64,000 bases of DNA from Panaeolus papilionaceus (Eukaryota; Basidiomycota; Agaricomycetes; Agaricales). The DNA lies in assembly GCA_015501605.1 (NCBI GenBank), contig JADNRZ010000032.1:1-64000 (forward strand), in the 5' to 3' direction. Made by a program: the position numbers and the translations under genes. The notes under the pieces were generated by a model. The model made no database searches, was not told the origin of the DNA, and saw nothing but the letters and a program-made list of their open reading frames with translations. Of the stretch, positions 46,658 through 57,040 are shown in pieces (within the stretch, counting starts at the first letter, position 1; every line of letters starts with the position of its first letter).

Positions 46658-46966
46658 ATGATATTCAACCTTTATACCCACGAATGCTTCCTACTCACCA
46701 TTATCTTAGGATTATCACACGTTCGGTCTAACGACTGTCAACTGTCTGGAATTACTTGGGAATTTACGCACTGCGGAGGCTTTGCTGGACATTGTATTCG
46801 GAATCTTGCCGTCTGTTTTGACAAGGGCTACTTTCCGAAATCTGTGGACGACCCACACTGTGTGTCGGATGTCCTTTGCGCCCACGACTCGGAAGTTCAT
46901 CTACTTGCCCTTGGCAATTTTCTTACTCAGACGGACATCCACTATGCATCATTGAGCGAGTGTTGA
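46658..46966 (+). CDS. Putative small secreted cysteine-rich protein, 102 aa
   Basis: This single-exon frame starts at ATG 46658. The first 24 residues look like a signal peptide, with a hydrophobic core FLLTIILGL ending near HVRS. The mature part has seven Cys in about 78 residues. There is no named domain; it is not CFEM, since the CxC pattern is absent. It sits upstream of an F-box relic. The coding status is uncertain because no homologous copy exists in the window. Confidence 0.4.
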   Translation: MIFNLYTHECFLLTIILGLSHVRSNDCQLSGITWEFTHCGGFAGHCIRNLAVCFDKGYFPKSVDDPHCVSDVLCAHDSEVHLLALGNFLTQTDIHYASLSEC

Positions 46967-47347
46967 GCTGAATCCAGGTGCTCCATAACTGGTGACTTGC
47001 GTCTGAGCTTTAATATCCGAAGGCGGTCCAGCAGCCTAAGCATGCGTCGATCGACATAAATTACTTTTAGACTTTAGATCGGCCACATTATCTACAGGTG
47101 TGAAACACAGTTTCATACCGAAGTCCATACGGGAATGTATTTAAGGTAACCTTCACTTCGTTTTTGTTGCTTTGTCTGGCTGACCCCCACTTTTTGCTAG
47201 TTTTGGAACGTGTTAATAAATTGCGAGCTTCACTGGTGTCATCGTTGACGGTAACCCTAACGGAACCATGTGGTCAAGCTGTTTTCGTGGTGAGTTCCCA
47301 CATTCCTTTCTATGACTCAGTATAAGTCTAATTTCAATCCCATTCCC

Positions 47348-47602
47348 TCTTGTACATATGTCAGCACAATGGTAAGTAATATTAATATTTTCATTAAATT
47401 CGACCAATACGCTAATATTTATGACTTCTTGGATGTAGATATTCGGTTGCGGGAAGACGCTTATTCGATATTCGATGACGATGAGCAGATCCGGGTCTCG
47501 AAATCAGGGATTCTGTGGAAATACGTCGAGATGTTTAGCCGCGACCAGAGTTGTATTGTACAGTCGTATCTAATTGATTTCGTACGGTCTTTTGTCAACT
47601 AG
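47348..47602 (+). pseudogene. F-box gene 3' relic
   Basis: The end of exon n (ending CAGCACAATG at 47371), an intron with donor GTAAGT (47372-47438) and the last exon (47439-47602) match the 3' end of the F-box gene at 47940-50475: DIRLREDAYSIFDDDEQIRV here against DIRSRKDAYLMVDDDEDTRV there, both followed by GILWKYV. No F-box or LRR body precedes it, so it is a leftover of a tandem duplication or deletion. Confidence 0.6.
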
Positions 47603-47939
47603 TTTCCAACTGATGAGTTGGAATCTGTGAATAAAATGTTTTCCACAAGACCGTCGATTGCTCACAACTGTTCAAAAAGTTCATTGTCTTGATCATTTAT
47701 CTCTTCTGAATATTGAGCCCTTGAGGGTGTATAGAGGCGTTATCACTCCTGAGAACCCGTGTGTTATCCCGGAATTGCCGGCTTCCCCATTGATACCGCA
47801 CTGTTGGCACGGCCCGCCTCTGAATCTCAGGCACATCATCGCTGTGAAAGTCAAGTTGAATTTCAATCAACGCGCTTCTGTTGGGGTCGTGCAACGCGTT
47901 GATACTCTCATTCTGCTCCTCCAAGTCCGGAAGGCAATC

Positions 47940-50475
47940 ATGTCTTCGTCGGCGATTGTATACGGGAAATACGATCAAGTCGTTGTATTTGTGAGTACCT
48001 TGCAGCTGCTTTCACTTTAAGGATACATTAATGTTTAACTTTTCGTGTTGATTTTAGGATAAGATTAATCGTGCGGATCATTGTGAAGAGATTGACAAGC
48101 TCGCTACCTGGAGAGAGAGCCAGAGAAATGCAGGACACCCACTTCCCTCATTCTTCCTCCAAAGTTCCAGCAACTCTGCACCATTGTTGAGAGCATCAAA
48201 CCGGATACAGAACGTATTCAAATGTTTCTCTGGGTTTTCACCTTTTCGTACTGAAAGCCATTCATCACCCGAGTGGCCCATCCCACATCTTGCCAAAACC
48301 AACGGATCGCTCTCAGAAGCTGAGACAAGTTCACTTCGTCAGGCTATACGAGAGCTGGAGGCGCAGATTGAAGTCCCAGTGCCCTGTACCTCCTCACAAA
48401 GTCACGCCTCTTCACGGCTCTGGCATCAGCAGTCCCATCTTGCACGCATGCGGGGGCGACTATCAATCGTTCACAACCTCCCATATGACGTCCTTCAGGA
48501 GATATTTCTCTGCGGTACTGCCTCACGGAATACGTTCGCTTGGTCTGACCGTTGTATCGACTCAAACTATCCATGGACGCTGGCTCATGTCTCACAGTTC
48601 TGGCGCAGCGTCGCGTTCTCTACGCCGGAGTTATGGACCTACCTTCCAACGCTCTATCTCAAGGGTCCAAGCCTTATGGGTTCAGGCTACACTCAATCGC
48701 AGCTTCAACACTTCAACTTCGTCTTGAATCTTACGAAGGGCGGCCTTCTTGATGTTGCAATTCACGAAACGCAAGATACGCTTGACCTTGCTCCAAATCC
48801 TGTCCTCGATCTTCTTCTCGAGCAATGCAACCTCTGGCGCTCGGCTCAACTTGACATCAAGTACACTGCACTCGAATACATCGATTATGAAATCAAAGGT
48901 CGCCTTCCCAATCTCTCACAACTACACCTCATCTATCAACAATCCCCCAAGCAATTCAAACAGCTCTTCTACAGAACCGAACCCTGGGATACATTCACCG
49001 TCGCTCCAAAACTGACTAGCATTTATGTTCGCTTTTGGCAGGGGTACCATACTTTCACGTTCCCCCCTGGACAGGTCCATAACTTCTCCGTACATCTCAA
49101 CGGGCACATCGGTCAACCCGCAATGCTGGAGTGGGCCTTAGGATCCTCGGGGACAATGAAAGAACTCACCCTGTATTCAATGAAGCCACAGCTACTACCT
49201 GATGCTCGAAACTTTCCCAACCTCACTCTGCTGCACATCGACAAAGCGTTCCCGGGTGCTTTGAACGCGTTTACTGCACCATGTTTGGAGGAACTCGTAC
49301 TATATGGGAATCACCCTACGTTTCTCCTGGAGCTATGGCAATTTTTGATGAGGTCATCTAAAGCAACAACCGCCTTCCAGCTTCCACTCAAGAGACTAAC
49401 GTTAAAATCTGACAAGCTTACCCCTCAGGATAGCAGCGTGGGGAATCTTACTTCGATTTTCGAGTACCTCCCTCACCTCAATTATCTGGAGATGTCGATA
49501 CCTTCTGCTCCTGTCCTACACCACCTGGCAAGTACCACCCCATATTTGCCTTTATCGGAGCTGGAGTATGTCGTTTTCCGGATATCGGACCCCATCGAAA
49601 GTGCTGTTTATCTGGCTTTGAACGCTTTCGCCAGATCGAGGTGCGAGCTTGGTCACATCGGGATAGAACCGCTCAAGCTCCTGATGCTACTCCCTTATTG
49701 CGACACATACCAATGCAAGGAAGGCTTCATGTCTTCGTACTACGCGTTGGAGGGCAATTGGAGTCACAGCCTTCATTCTGCCTCGGATTCTCTTCCTGTC
49801 TCATCGCCACCGGAAGTACTGCCGACATGGGCAGGCGATATCGAGAGTTGTCTCCCGGACACTAAAACGGGGGGTCATCCAGTCACCGGGGCCTTTAAAA
49901 TACGGGGGCGTATTTCTCAAGCAGAAGCGGGACGATGGATTACAGCGGTCCAAGATATCAAGTGGAACGAGATAGATATCCGGAATTATCAGGTATGCTC
50001 TCCTGGCTGTGTGAAGGCCGAGGGGGTTCGACTCATGACCGACACCGTTTACGACACAGTTTTCCAGAATTTATAGAAAGCTGGATGGTCTCAGATTGAG
50101 AGTTCAAAATACACCTAGCGAGATCAAGGCGAAGTACGCTCATCTCCGAGAGCTGGAATCTGTAGTCGTAAATGCACTTCAACGATGGAAAACGGCTGTC
50201 AATGAACAGCTTCCTTCGGTCCATTGGGTGATCCAGCCTCATATACGGCCGTGGTTGCATTCTCTTTTGTATATCCCTCAGCACGATGGCAAGTCCCCTC
50301 CAAAAAATTTAATGGCTTTGCTGATGTTTACTATTTCTCGAGTATAGATATTCGATCGCGGAAGGATGCTTATTTGATGGTTGATGACGATGAGGACACT
50401 CGGGTTTCGCAAACGGGTATTCTGTGGAAATATGTTGACGTGTATTGGTATACCAAAACCAGTTACTCGTCATAA
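47940..50475 (+). CDS. F-box/LRR-like protein, 780 aa
   Basis: Four exons (47940-47990, 48058-49992, 50060-50288, 50348-50475) join in phase. Residues about 60-75 and 100-135 form helices (SSLRQAIRELEAQI), followed by an F-box-like core (VHNLPYDVLQEIFLCGT) and the WTLAHVSQFWRSVAFSTPELW segment typical of agaricomycete F-box proteins. Leucine-rich repeat-like sequence fills the rest (GRLPNLSQLHLIY, FTVAPKLTSIYV). The C-terminal module FSRIYRKLDGLRLRVQNTP ... VHWVIQPH and the acidic end DIRSRKDAYLMVDDDED recur in two neighbouring copies. Such proteins recruit targets to SCF ubiquitin ligases. The third intron (50289-50347) starts with GC. The ATG could lie upstream, since the frame is open back to 47658. 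Confidence 0.7.
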
Positions 50476-50744
50476 TGCATCCTGTATTTTATTCTTGATC
50501 TCATATAAATTAAATTTGAACATTTGACGATGGGCGCGCATTGCCAATGCCCACAGCGCTGACACGCACATGTGATCTTTCACGCGTTTAGGGGCATTGT
50601 CTCCCTAATTGGGACGCGTGAGCGCCAAGCGTGATCATACTTTTTGCGCATTGTGCTGGATTATCAGTTCAACGACTGCTCGCTCCTTTCATCTCACTGG
50701 AGTATTGTTGCACTGCTGAACTATAACTTGGGGGCTACATGACC
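50476..50744. other. Intergenic
   Basis: AT-rich 3' flank, then a GC-richer stretch with three ACGCGT-like words (50584, 50614 and nearby). No gene seen. Confidence 0.3.
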
Positions 50745-50750
50745 TATAAA
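50745..50750 (+). promoter_or_regulatory. TATA box upstream of the 50856 gene
   Basis: TATAAA lies 106 bp before the ATG, followed by a pyrimidine-rich leader (CTCCCCCTCTGACC, CTCTCTC) typical of fungal promoters. Confidence 0.5.
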
Positions 50751-50855
50751 TGCTCCCCCTCTGACCTTTCGCTCTCTCACATATCTATTTGCTATATCCC
50801 ACCGGAAATCCATTGTTGTAACAATTTTTTTTTTGTTCATTGTCTTTAAACAATC

Positions 50856-51488
50856 ATGACTAGGTACGTTTCTCTAACAATCTGTGCATCCTTTACTCTC
50901 TTACGTTTTTTCTTTAGCACTCACCCACAACAGAGCCCTCCTGTACGAAGGAACCTTAACCAGACTCGTAACAGGCTTATAAGAGTCGGTTCATGGACAA
51001 ACGAGAGAACATTTCCAACCATCCCAGAGCCGTTGGAAAGTTTAGAACTTCCACCTCCACTTCTTTTCCTTCCCAATTTGATTCGATCTGATGCGCTTGC
51101 GTGCAACGTCTCCGACACTGGTCGTCTCAGTGTCATTTCTGAAGTTTCTGAAGATGAGACAGACGAAGCCAGCTCTGTGCTAGGGGCAATTTCAAATTGC
51201 AACACTATTTCTGGCTTCAACACCTCATTTGACGATCAGTCATTTACATCTATATATTCCACTGCTTCCGCTGGACATGAAAACGCATCCATCGATGGGT
51301 TCACCCACCGCGACCTTTTAGCGCCGCCATTGAACAGTATTGAACTGACCGGCCAACTCTGGCAGCCCATAACACATCTTGGCACAGGAGCCAGCGTTTC
51401 CGACAAGAGAGGGCGGTGGCGAAAGAGGGTTATGATTTTCTTCAAAAGAAACTACCGCAAGATCATCGGACACCGAGGCAGTGATTGA
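50856..51488 (+). CDS. Unknown small protein, 192 aa
   Basis: The first exon is only 8 nt (50856-50863, ATG ACT AG), then intron 50864-50917 with consensus ends, then exon 50918-51488. The protein is Ser/Pro-rich with an acidic middle (SEVSEDETDEASS) and a basic C-terminus (KRGRWRKRVMIFFKRNYRK) that could be a nuclear-localisation or membrane-binding patch. There is no signal peptide after splicing. A TATA box and CT-rich leader precede it. No family recognised. Confidence 0.6.
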   Translation: MTRYVSLTICASFTLLRFFFSTHPQQSPPVRRNLNQTRNRLIRVGSWTNERTFPTIPEPLESLELPPPLLFLPNLIRSDALACNVSDTGRLSVISEVSEDETDEASSVLGAISNCNTISGFNTSFDDQSFTSIYSTASAGHENASIDGFTHRDLLAPPLNSIELTGQLWQPITHLGTGASVSDKRGRWRKRVMIFFKRNYRKIIGHRGSD

Positions 51489-51825
51489 ATATCAATTCTC
51501 GAGTACTACACTCTCCTCGCAATTCTCATTACAACCGTCATCATATCCAGTCTCAACTGCGCCATTTTTGCTCACAAATGTATCCTCCATCTTCATCATT
51601 TCCTTCACAGGTCTCATTTTGTCGGCATCTCATCATCTTCTTTTGCTCGTATTATTACGTCCACTTTCTTTCGTTTGACCGCTACTCATTGTACCATCGT
51701 ATCATCATTCACGATCCACAGAATTTCTACCATCTGTAAATCCTAATTTGCTACTATTTTGAATTTATTTGAAACAACTGTTGAGTATGCTACACCCCAT
51801 TTGCGGTAATTCACCAAGACACCTA
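51489..51825. other. Intergenic, no gene seen
   Basis: T- and C-rich 3' flank of the preceding gene. The second exon expected for the adjacent CFEM relic is not recognisable here. Confidence 0.4.
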
Positions 51826-51978
51826 TGCAGCACATCCGGCCTGCTAAGCGGCTAGCTCAGCGCAGTGTAAAGAGCAGCTGGGTAAAGGGAGAACACAATG
51901 CTAAGGGCTTTGGGCATTGCTCAAAGTGATGATTGCAAGAAGCGTGGAGAAAATAGCTGCGACAGGGAACTGTTTCGT
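51826..51978 (-). pseudogene. CFEM gene relic, exon 1 only
   Basis: On the minus strand the remains of a two-exon CFEM gene can be read: a secretory leader (KQFPVAAIFSTLLAIITLSNAQ) preceded by ACG where ATG is expected (51976-51978), a stop shortly after the leader, then in another frame SCSLHCAELAA, a TAG, and QAGCAA, matching the first three cysteines of the neighbours. No second exon follows. It marks an earlier member of the array. Confidence 0.6.
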
Positions 51979-52312
51979 CTCCTTACTCGGGTTTTGGTTT
52001 AACGATACTGAATATCGCTCACAGACCTCATCTACTGATACACCTCAAGACCGTGGTCCCACGAAAATCTCAGGCCAAAGTACTATACATGTCTTTAATT
52101 CTAATATGACAAGTTGTTTATTTAACTAAATTTTATATACGGGACAAGATACGATGTATATCCTATTGATGACCTTCGTCTTCGATGAGCTCTGGAAATC
52201 TCAATCAGAAAAACCTATAGCTAAGGCCTAAGGGATAATGCTGGGGAGCGGAATCAGTTCTACGACAGCCAAATTATCATATCAGTGACGTTGGAGAGTG
52301 GGACGGTCAAAT

Positions 52313-52665
52313 TCACAAACCGCATGCTCTCTTTATAGCATCTGCGTAACTTTGAATCGAAGCGGATGCTGGGCAGACCTGGGTTGCACACGAGACAAAA
52401 TCGTTATAGAATGTGGCCGAGCTGCAGAGACATCTTGTATCGGTCCTGATAGTTTGGGTAAATATACCGTTAGTCGTTGTTTTACTCTACACCACATAAA
52501 AACATACACGGCACATCCTGCCTGCTGAGCTGCTGAGAGAGCGCAAGGCTTAGCACAGCTGGGAAGCAGCGTATACCATGGAATCGGCATCACGATTTGA
52601 GCGGTTCCCACAGTGGTGACCGCAAGAAGGCCTGAGACGAAAGTTGTAGCGGAGAACGGCTTCAT
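52313..52665 (-). CDS. CFEM-domain secreted protein A, 96 aa
   Basis: Two exons (52508-52665 and 52313-52445) with a 62 nt intron (donor GTATGT, acceptor CTATCAG). A signal peptide of about 22 residues ends at VGTAQ. The mature protein carries eight cysteines spaced CX3C-X9-C-X6-CXC-X11-C-X4-C-X16-C, which fits the CFEM pattern, with Asp in the CAVTDTRCLC segment. In characterised CFEM proteins that Asp coordinates heme iron. There is no C-terminal hydrophobic anchor, so a soluble extracellular protein like Csa2 is expected rather than a GPI-anchored one. Functions known in the family are heme uptake and host interaction; which applies here is unknown. Confidence 0.88.
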
Positions 52666-53346
52666 TGCAATTACTTGTCTAGTTATTGAGCTCACGATGT
52701 GAGGCTTAAGTAGTCTCGTTAGCTAGGATAACAATCTCCGCGAATGTCATAGGTTCCACCTAACAACCCGAGTGTCATTTCGCAACTTTTCTGGTGGCGT
52801 CGGGAGTGACTTTTGCGCCAGCATCAGATAACTTAGAACTCTGTCCACTGCCTGTACTCCACGATCATATATGACTCCAATACATGTAATCGAAGATAGA
52901 CCCACTCAAAATGCCGCTGGACAGTCCTGTGAACGCTGACAGTGACCAAAGCGTTCTGCAAGGTGAGTATCCGCCACCGGGGATATACGGCCGACAGACA
53001 ACGTATTCAATGGATTCTGGAGCGAATCAATTTGGAAAGAATTCATTAACATGAGCGTTAAGGGACAGATCGTGTCAAAATTTGAGGGATCGTCAGGAAC
53101 GCAGCTGAATTGATCGCCAAAACACATGCGAGTTTATAGGGAGGTCGGGCGTATTCTCAGTATTCTCGGGGAGGTGTTTGGGGATAACACTTGGGTTTCA
53201 ATATCGGCATAGGAAAGTACACTGTACATATTTTATTTTTAAAATTTTATATGAACTCAAGAGCGGAACTTCGATGTCTATTTCGTTGTCGTGGATCCGG
53301 AACAAACCTGATCACCACCCATAACGGATTCCATCATCGATGTTGC
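52666..53346. other. Spacer inside the CFEM array
   Basis: This contains the promoter side of gene A and the 3' side of gene B. A 73-codon frame on the minus strand (52906-53127) has three Cys but no CFEM spacing and no leader, so it is not called. Confidence 0.4.
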
Positions 53347-53714
53347 TCAAACAGCGATGAGAGTAGGGGTTGGACCAACCACGGCTACAGTAGATGGAAA
53401 TGTTAGGTAAATTTTATGTGAGAAATTACGGAGAACTCACGGCAGAGCAAAGTGAAAGGAAGTTGCACGACGCCAGTGCTAGACGTGAGGACAGGGCAGT
53501 TGCGGTCGCGGACGCATTGACGGACTAGAGACAGGAACAGGTCTTTGTTGCGGCACAAACACGCGCGGTCGTTTCTGTGAAGCGCGAGGTTGTGTCAATG
53601 ATAGTCCTCATGTTTTTAGAGTACCGCCTTACATGTCGCAGGGGATTTGAGACGCGGCCCAGATGGCACAGTCACGGACGCAGGGGTCAATACCCCAAAG
53701 CCAGTCAATTTGGG
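53347..53714 (-). pseudogene. CFEM gene B, signal-peptide exon missing
   Basis: Exons 2 to 4 of a four-exon CFEM gene are intact (53633-53714, 53441-53574, 53347-53384) with consensus introns of 58 and 56 nt. They encode DWLWGIDPCVRDCAIWAASQ, CLCRNKDLFLSLVRQC and a short end PVVGPTPTLIAV; all eight cysteines and the Asp before the CxC (INDRAC) are present. Exon 2 is 82 nt, the same as in gene F. The expected exon 1 would lie just above 53770, exactly where a transposon begins (53778). A frame inside the transposon (ATG 53824) could splice in phase to exon 2 but does not encode a normal leader. Confidence 0.7.
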
Positions 53715-53777
53715 CTAGAATGCTGTCAGATACGGTGTACAGATATGGACTCCATAATGGCATAAGCTTCAAAAATA

Positions 53778-55306
53778 CGATGGGGTTTGGTTATAAACGG
53801 TCCAACAATACGAAGAATTTTCATTTAAACAAAAATTGATTAAACAAGTATTTAAATATTACATAATCATTAAGATAAGATTGACTACAAAATGAGTGTT
53901 TAAACAGATAAGATAAGTGACCCCAAATGATTAAACATCTAGCCGTTTAAACAGCTCGACCACAATGAATTAATTAATACATTAATTACAATTAAACAGA
54001 TACCTAAAATGTTTAAACAGGGGTCATTAATCAACAGAAGAGCAAGTGTTTAAACGAAATCACGAAACAAATGAAATACTATATGAGGGAGAATAGGGTG
54101 TGTAAAAGGGATGCAACAGGTTCATATAGCAAATTTGAATGGGCAAGAGGATTGACAAGTGGGATGAGAACAAAAATATAACATGCGCACTGAAGGTCAG
54201 TAATACGAGTGACAGGGAAGGGGCATTGTGGTTCGGAGCAGGGTATCTGTAGAATAATTGTTTGTTAGTATGCCTCATGAAGGCACATATGAGAGTGCAA
54301 TACCTGAGTTAACCCACTCGAGCGTGAGCCTATGTGACCTTGAAGGACATTAGCGAGGGTGGACATTGCAGAGTGTGTCAGAGGGACTTACTACCATGGG
54401 TGCAGCCTGGATGTGGAAGAGGAGTGAAAATGAAAAAGGACGCATCACGGAGCGGCCACGTTGTCCTGGTGAGGGTGTGGATGGGAGGAAGGGTAAGGGT
54501 GAGTCGAGAGTTCGAAACGCTCAAAGTAAAATTCAATCTCCGCCAACAAACCCGTGATCACGAGATTTCTTTGTTTAATATTTGGCATTGTTTGTTCACG
54601 CTCTGGACTTGTCAAAAATCTAATTGCATTTTCCCTCTCATCCGCCATCTCCTACACTACACACCCTTATGCACCTCATCTTGAACCTCAACGTAAGTCA
54701 ACCTCCTCACACGCAGGTTCCGAATTAGCAAGGTATTTTGTATTCAGCTCACCTGTGCGACACCCCAGAGCTGACCACCCTATGGACAGTTTCTCGCACA
54801 CCTGCCCACACATCCCCTTCACACCATTCAGGTATGTCTGACCCCACCTAGCATCGCGAAATTGACATATATTGACTAATTTTTAGGTATGTATCTCCAT
54901 GCTCATTCCTGCCATGTCACCGAGTCATGCATCAGCCTCCCGCCCTCATCATCATTCCGTATTGTATAGAGGCTCAGATATCTGAGTGTCCTGACTGTGT
55001 GACACCCTCGCCTCACCTTCTAGATATAGTATCACTCCTCGGTCAGACTCTTCGCATTCAAGTATTTTTTATTATTATTTCTGTTTAACTAGTAATTAAT
55101 CATATGTTGCATTTAATCAGTGTATTAGTTAATTGGTCATTTAATCATTATTTAATTAATGTTCTGTATTTAAACAGAAGATAGAACAATTGTTTAAACA
55201 TTTCTGCATGTGTGACGTTGTGCTGCCATTTTCGCACCATTTAATCAAAAATTGATTAAATGATTTTTCTTCGTATTGTTGGAAGTTGTTTAAACAAACC
55301 CCATCG
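53778..55306. mobile_element. Non-autonomous DNA transposon with GTTTAAAC repeats
   Basis: The ends are inverted: CGATGGGGTTTG at 53778 and its complement ending at 55306. Further matching blocks follow (CCAACAATACGAAGAA and TCATTTAA on both sides). Both subterminal regions (53820-54060 and 55080-55300) carry repeated (T)GTTTAAAC words, at least seven exact or near-exact, and TTGATTAAA words, typical of transposase-binding arrays. The 1 kb core has no transposase. No perfect target duplication was found; TAAGCTT occurs close to both ends (53763-53769 and near 55314) but may be chance. Confidence 0.65.
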
Positions 55307-55657
55307 GGTTGTAGTAAGCTTACTGCAGATCTTTTTGACAATATCCTTCGAGAGTTGGATATCAGTGAGACTTGGACAGTTATTGTTAATGCAGTTGATG
55401 AAGTCATTATAGAACGTTGGGGAGTTGCACAAGCATGCGATATCGGTTCTGTGTTGAGGCTAAGTTAATCCTTGAGAGTTGTTGACTGGCACCAGTACTA
55501 CTCACATGGCACAACCTGCTTGAGCAGCAGCTTGGAGGGCACATTGCTGTGCGCATGGAGGAAGCTGGTTCCACCAGTTAGCAGGCCCGATGATCTGGGC
55601 GCTTCCGATGGTGGCGGCAGCAAGGAGAGAGGTAATGGTCTGGATTTTGAAAAGCAT
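55256..55657 (-). CDS. CFEM-domain secreted protein C, 114 aa, TE-derived tail
   Basis: Two exons (55506-55657 and 55256-55448) with a 57 nt intron in the same place and phase as in gene A. The signal peptide ends at IGSAQ, followed by NWWNQLPPCAQQCALQAA. The eight cysteines and the Asp of AITDIACLC match the CFEM pattern, with the last Cys in KKICSKL. After TTTR the frame crosses into the inverted repeat of the 53778-55306 transposon, which supplies about 15 extra residues and the TAA. Gene A ends two residues after its last Cys, so the tail here is an acquired extension. A TATA box lies about 80 bp upstream. Confidence 0.88.
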
Positions 55658-55734
55658 GATTGGGGGTGGTATCGATGAATTTAATCGAGTACAGAGGCTG
55701 TAGAAGTCTGTAGAGCTTTAGTGTGTCTCGACAG

Positions 55735-55743
55735 CCTTTTATA
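55735..55743 (-). promoter_or_regulatory. TATA box of CFEM gene C
   Basis: The minus strand reads TATAAAAGG about 80 bp before the ATG at 55657. Confidence 0.6.
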
Positions 55744-56495
55744 CCTCAGCAGGGCCCCACATACTATATCACGCAGGTTTTGCGAGTCCACCTGAATTCC
55801 CGCAAGGTGCTGCCGATCGTTCAGCGAGCTTTTGAATAGGTCCTGTGAGATTGATGTTCATGACATTGTGCTGTACCCCTCACTCATAGTATCAGTCCCA
55901 CAAAACGTGAATACTTGAGCCACTTAGCTCTCGCGTCACGTCACCCCTGAAGCTTTGAAGGACAGAACCAACTCGTTGGAACAGTGAGCGAGGTCGATGG
56001 ACTGTATTGGTTTTTGTTTATAAATTGAATCGAGACAGCTCCTTGACCTTGAGACGTAACATGATGCCATTTACTAAACAACGGGCTTAGGTAGGTGAGT
56101 GAAAGGCACCACCTGCGATGTCGGTCCGGGTCCACAGGAAAGTAGTCAAATAGTGTACTCAGCAACACTCCGCGGGACGAGAATCAAGCAAACTAAAGCT
56201 GAAGATACTACTCCAAAACCAAAACGTACATATACCCATAGTTCCAATGTCGTACAGTACAAGCACGATAATCAAGCCATATGGATTGTCCGCAGCATTG
56301 GCGATCAGGCCCGGGAACGGCGTTACACAGTTGTTACTTATCATGATACTTTGCATCAACACTCTTCGAATCCTCGTCCAAGATGAGAAGCTTGAAGCAA
56401 GAAATAATATTTTACACGCGTCATGAGTATCCGAAAATCTACAGGCACTCTCCAAACTACGCCCAACGCAGCGGGTCCGTGGTTCTTCATGCAGT
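55744..56495. other. Spacer between CFEM genes C and E
   Basis: No gene is recognised; short frames on both strands lack motifs. The sequence is unlike the two transposons on either side. Confidence 0.4.
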
Positions 56496-56986
56496 TCAGA
56501 GAGGAGGGGGAGGGTCAATAACAGCTGGTAAAATTTTTCAATGCCACGTTTAGAAAGGGAAAAATGATACCGAAAAACATACGACAAATGAGATTGACTG
56601 GATTAACTGCGCTTCCGACAGTGGGGCAATGATTGGCCTGGATACAAATACGAACAGCAGCCAAAAAGGCATCTCGGTTGTTGCAGAGGCAGATGCGGTC
56701 GTAACTAGTGAGAGAGAGTTCAGCTAACTGATTCAATATGGAGACGGGGGAGTGATTAGATACTTACACATCACATCCAATGAGCTGAGCAGCAGAGATA
56801 GCACAGTTACGGACACATGGAGTCAGGCCAGAGAGCCAGTCATTGCTTCCTACTATTTGTTGCAAGAATCAATGCACAATTGCAACATGAACGGTTCACG
56901 GATAACATACTTTGCGCATTAGCTACTGTAGCGGTCGCAAGAAAAGTCAAAGCAATCGATTTGGCGTTGAAAAACTTGAATTGAAT
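56496..56986 (-). pseudogene. CFEM gene E, start codon ATT instead of ATG
   Basis: Four exons (56911-56986, 56768-56852, 56583-56704, 56496-56524) join in phase to 103 residues. The leader (KSIALTFLATATVANAQ), the N-terminal NDWLSGLTPCVRNC, CLCNNRDAFLAAVRIC, and VNPVNLIC followed by PVIDPPPPL parallel gene F exon by exon. Eight cysteines and the Asp (VYDRIC) are present. Compared with gene F, whose first exon is also 76 nt and starts ATG CAA, this one starts ATT CAA, and no upstream in-frame ATG exists before the TATA box. Either translation starts at a non-AUG codon or the gene is newly dead. Confidence 0.75.
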
Positions 56987-57040
56987 CTTGCGTTGTCGGG
57001 GACTTGATGAGAAGATAGATGTTATTCTCCGTTTAATTCA

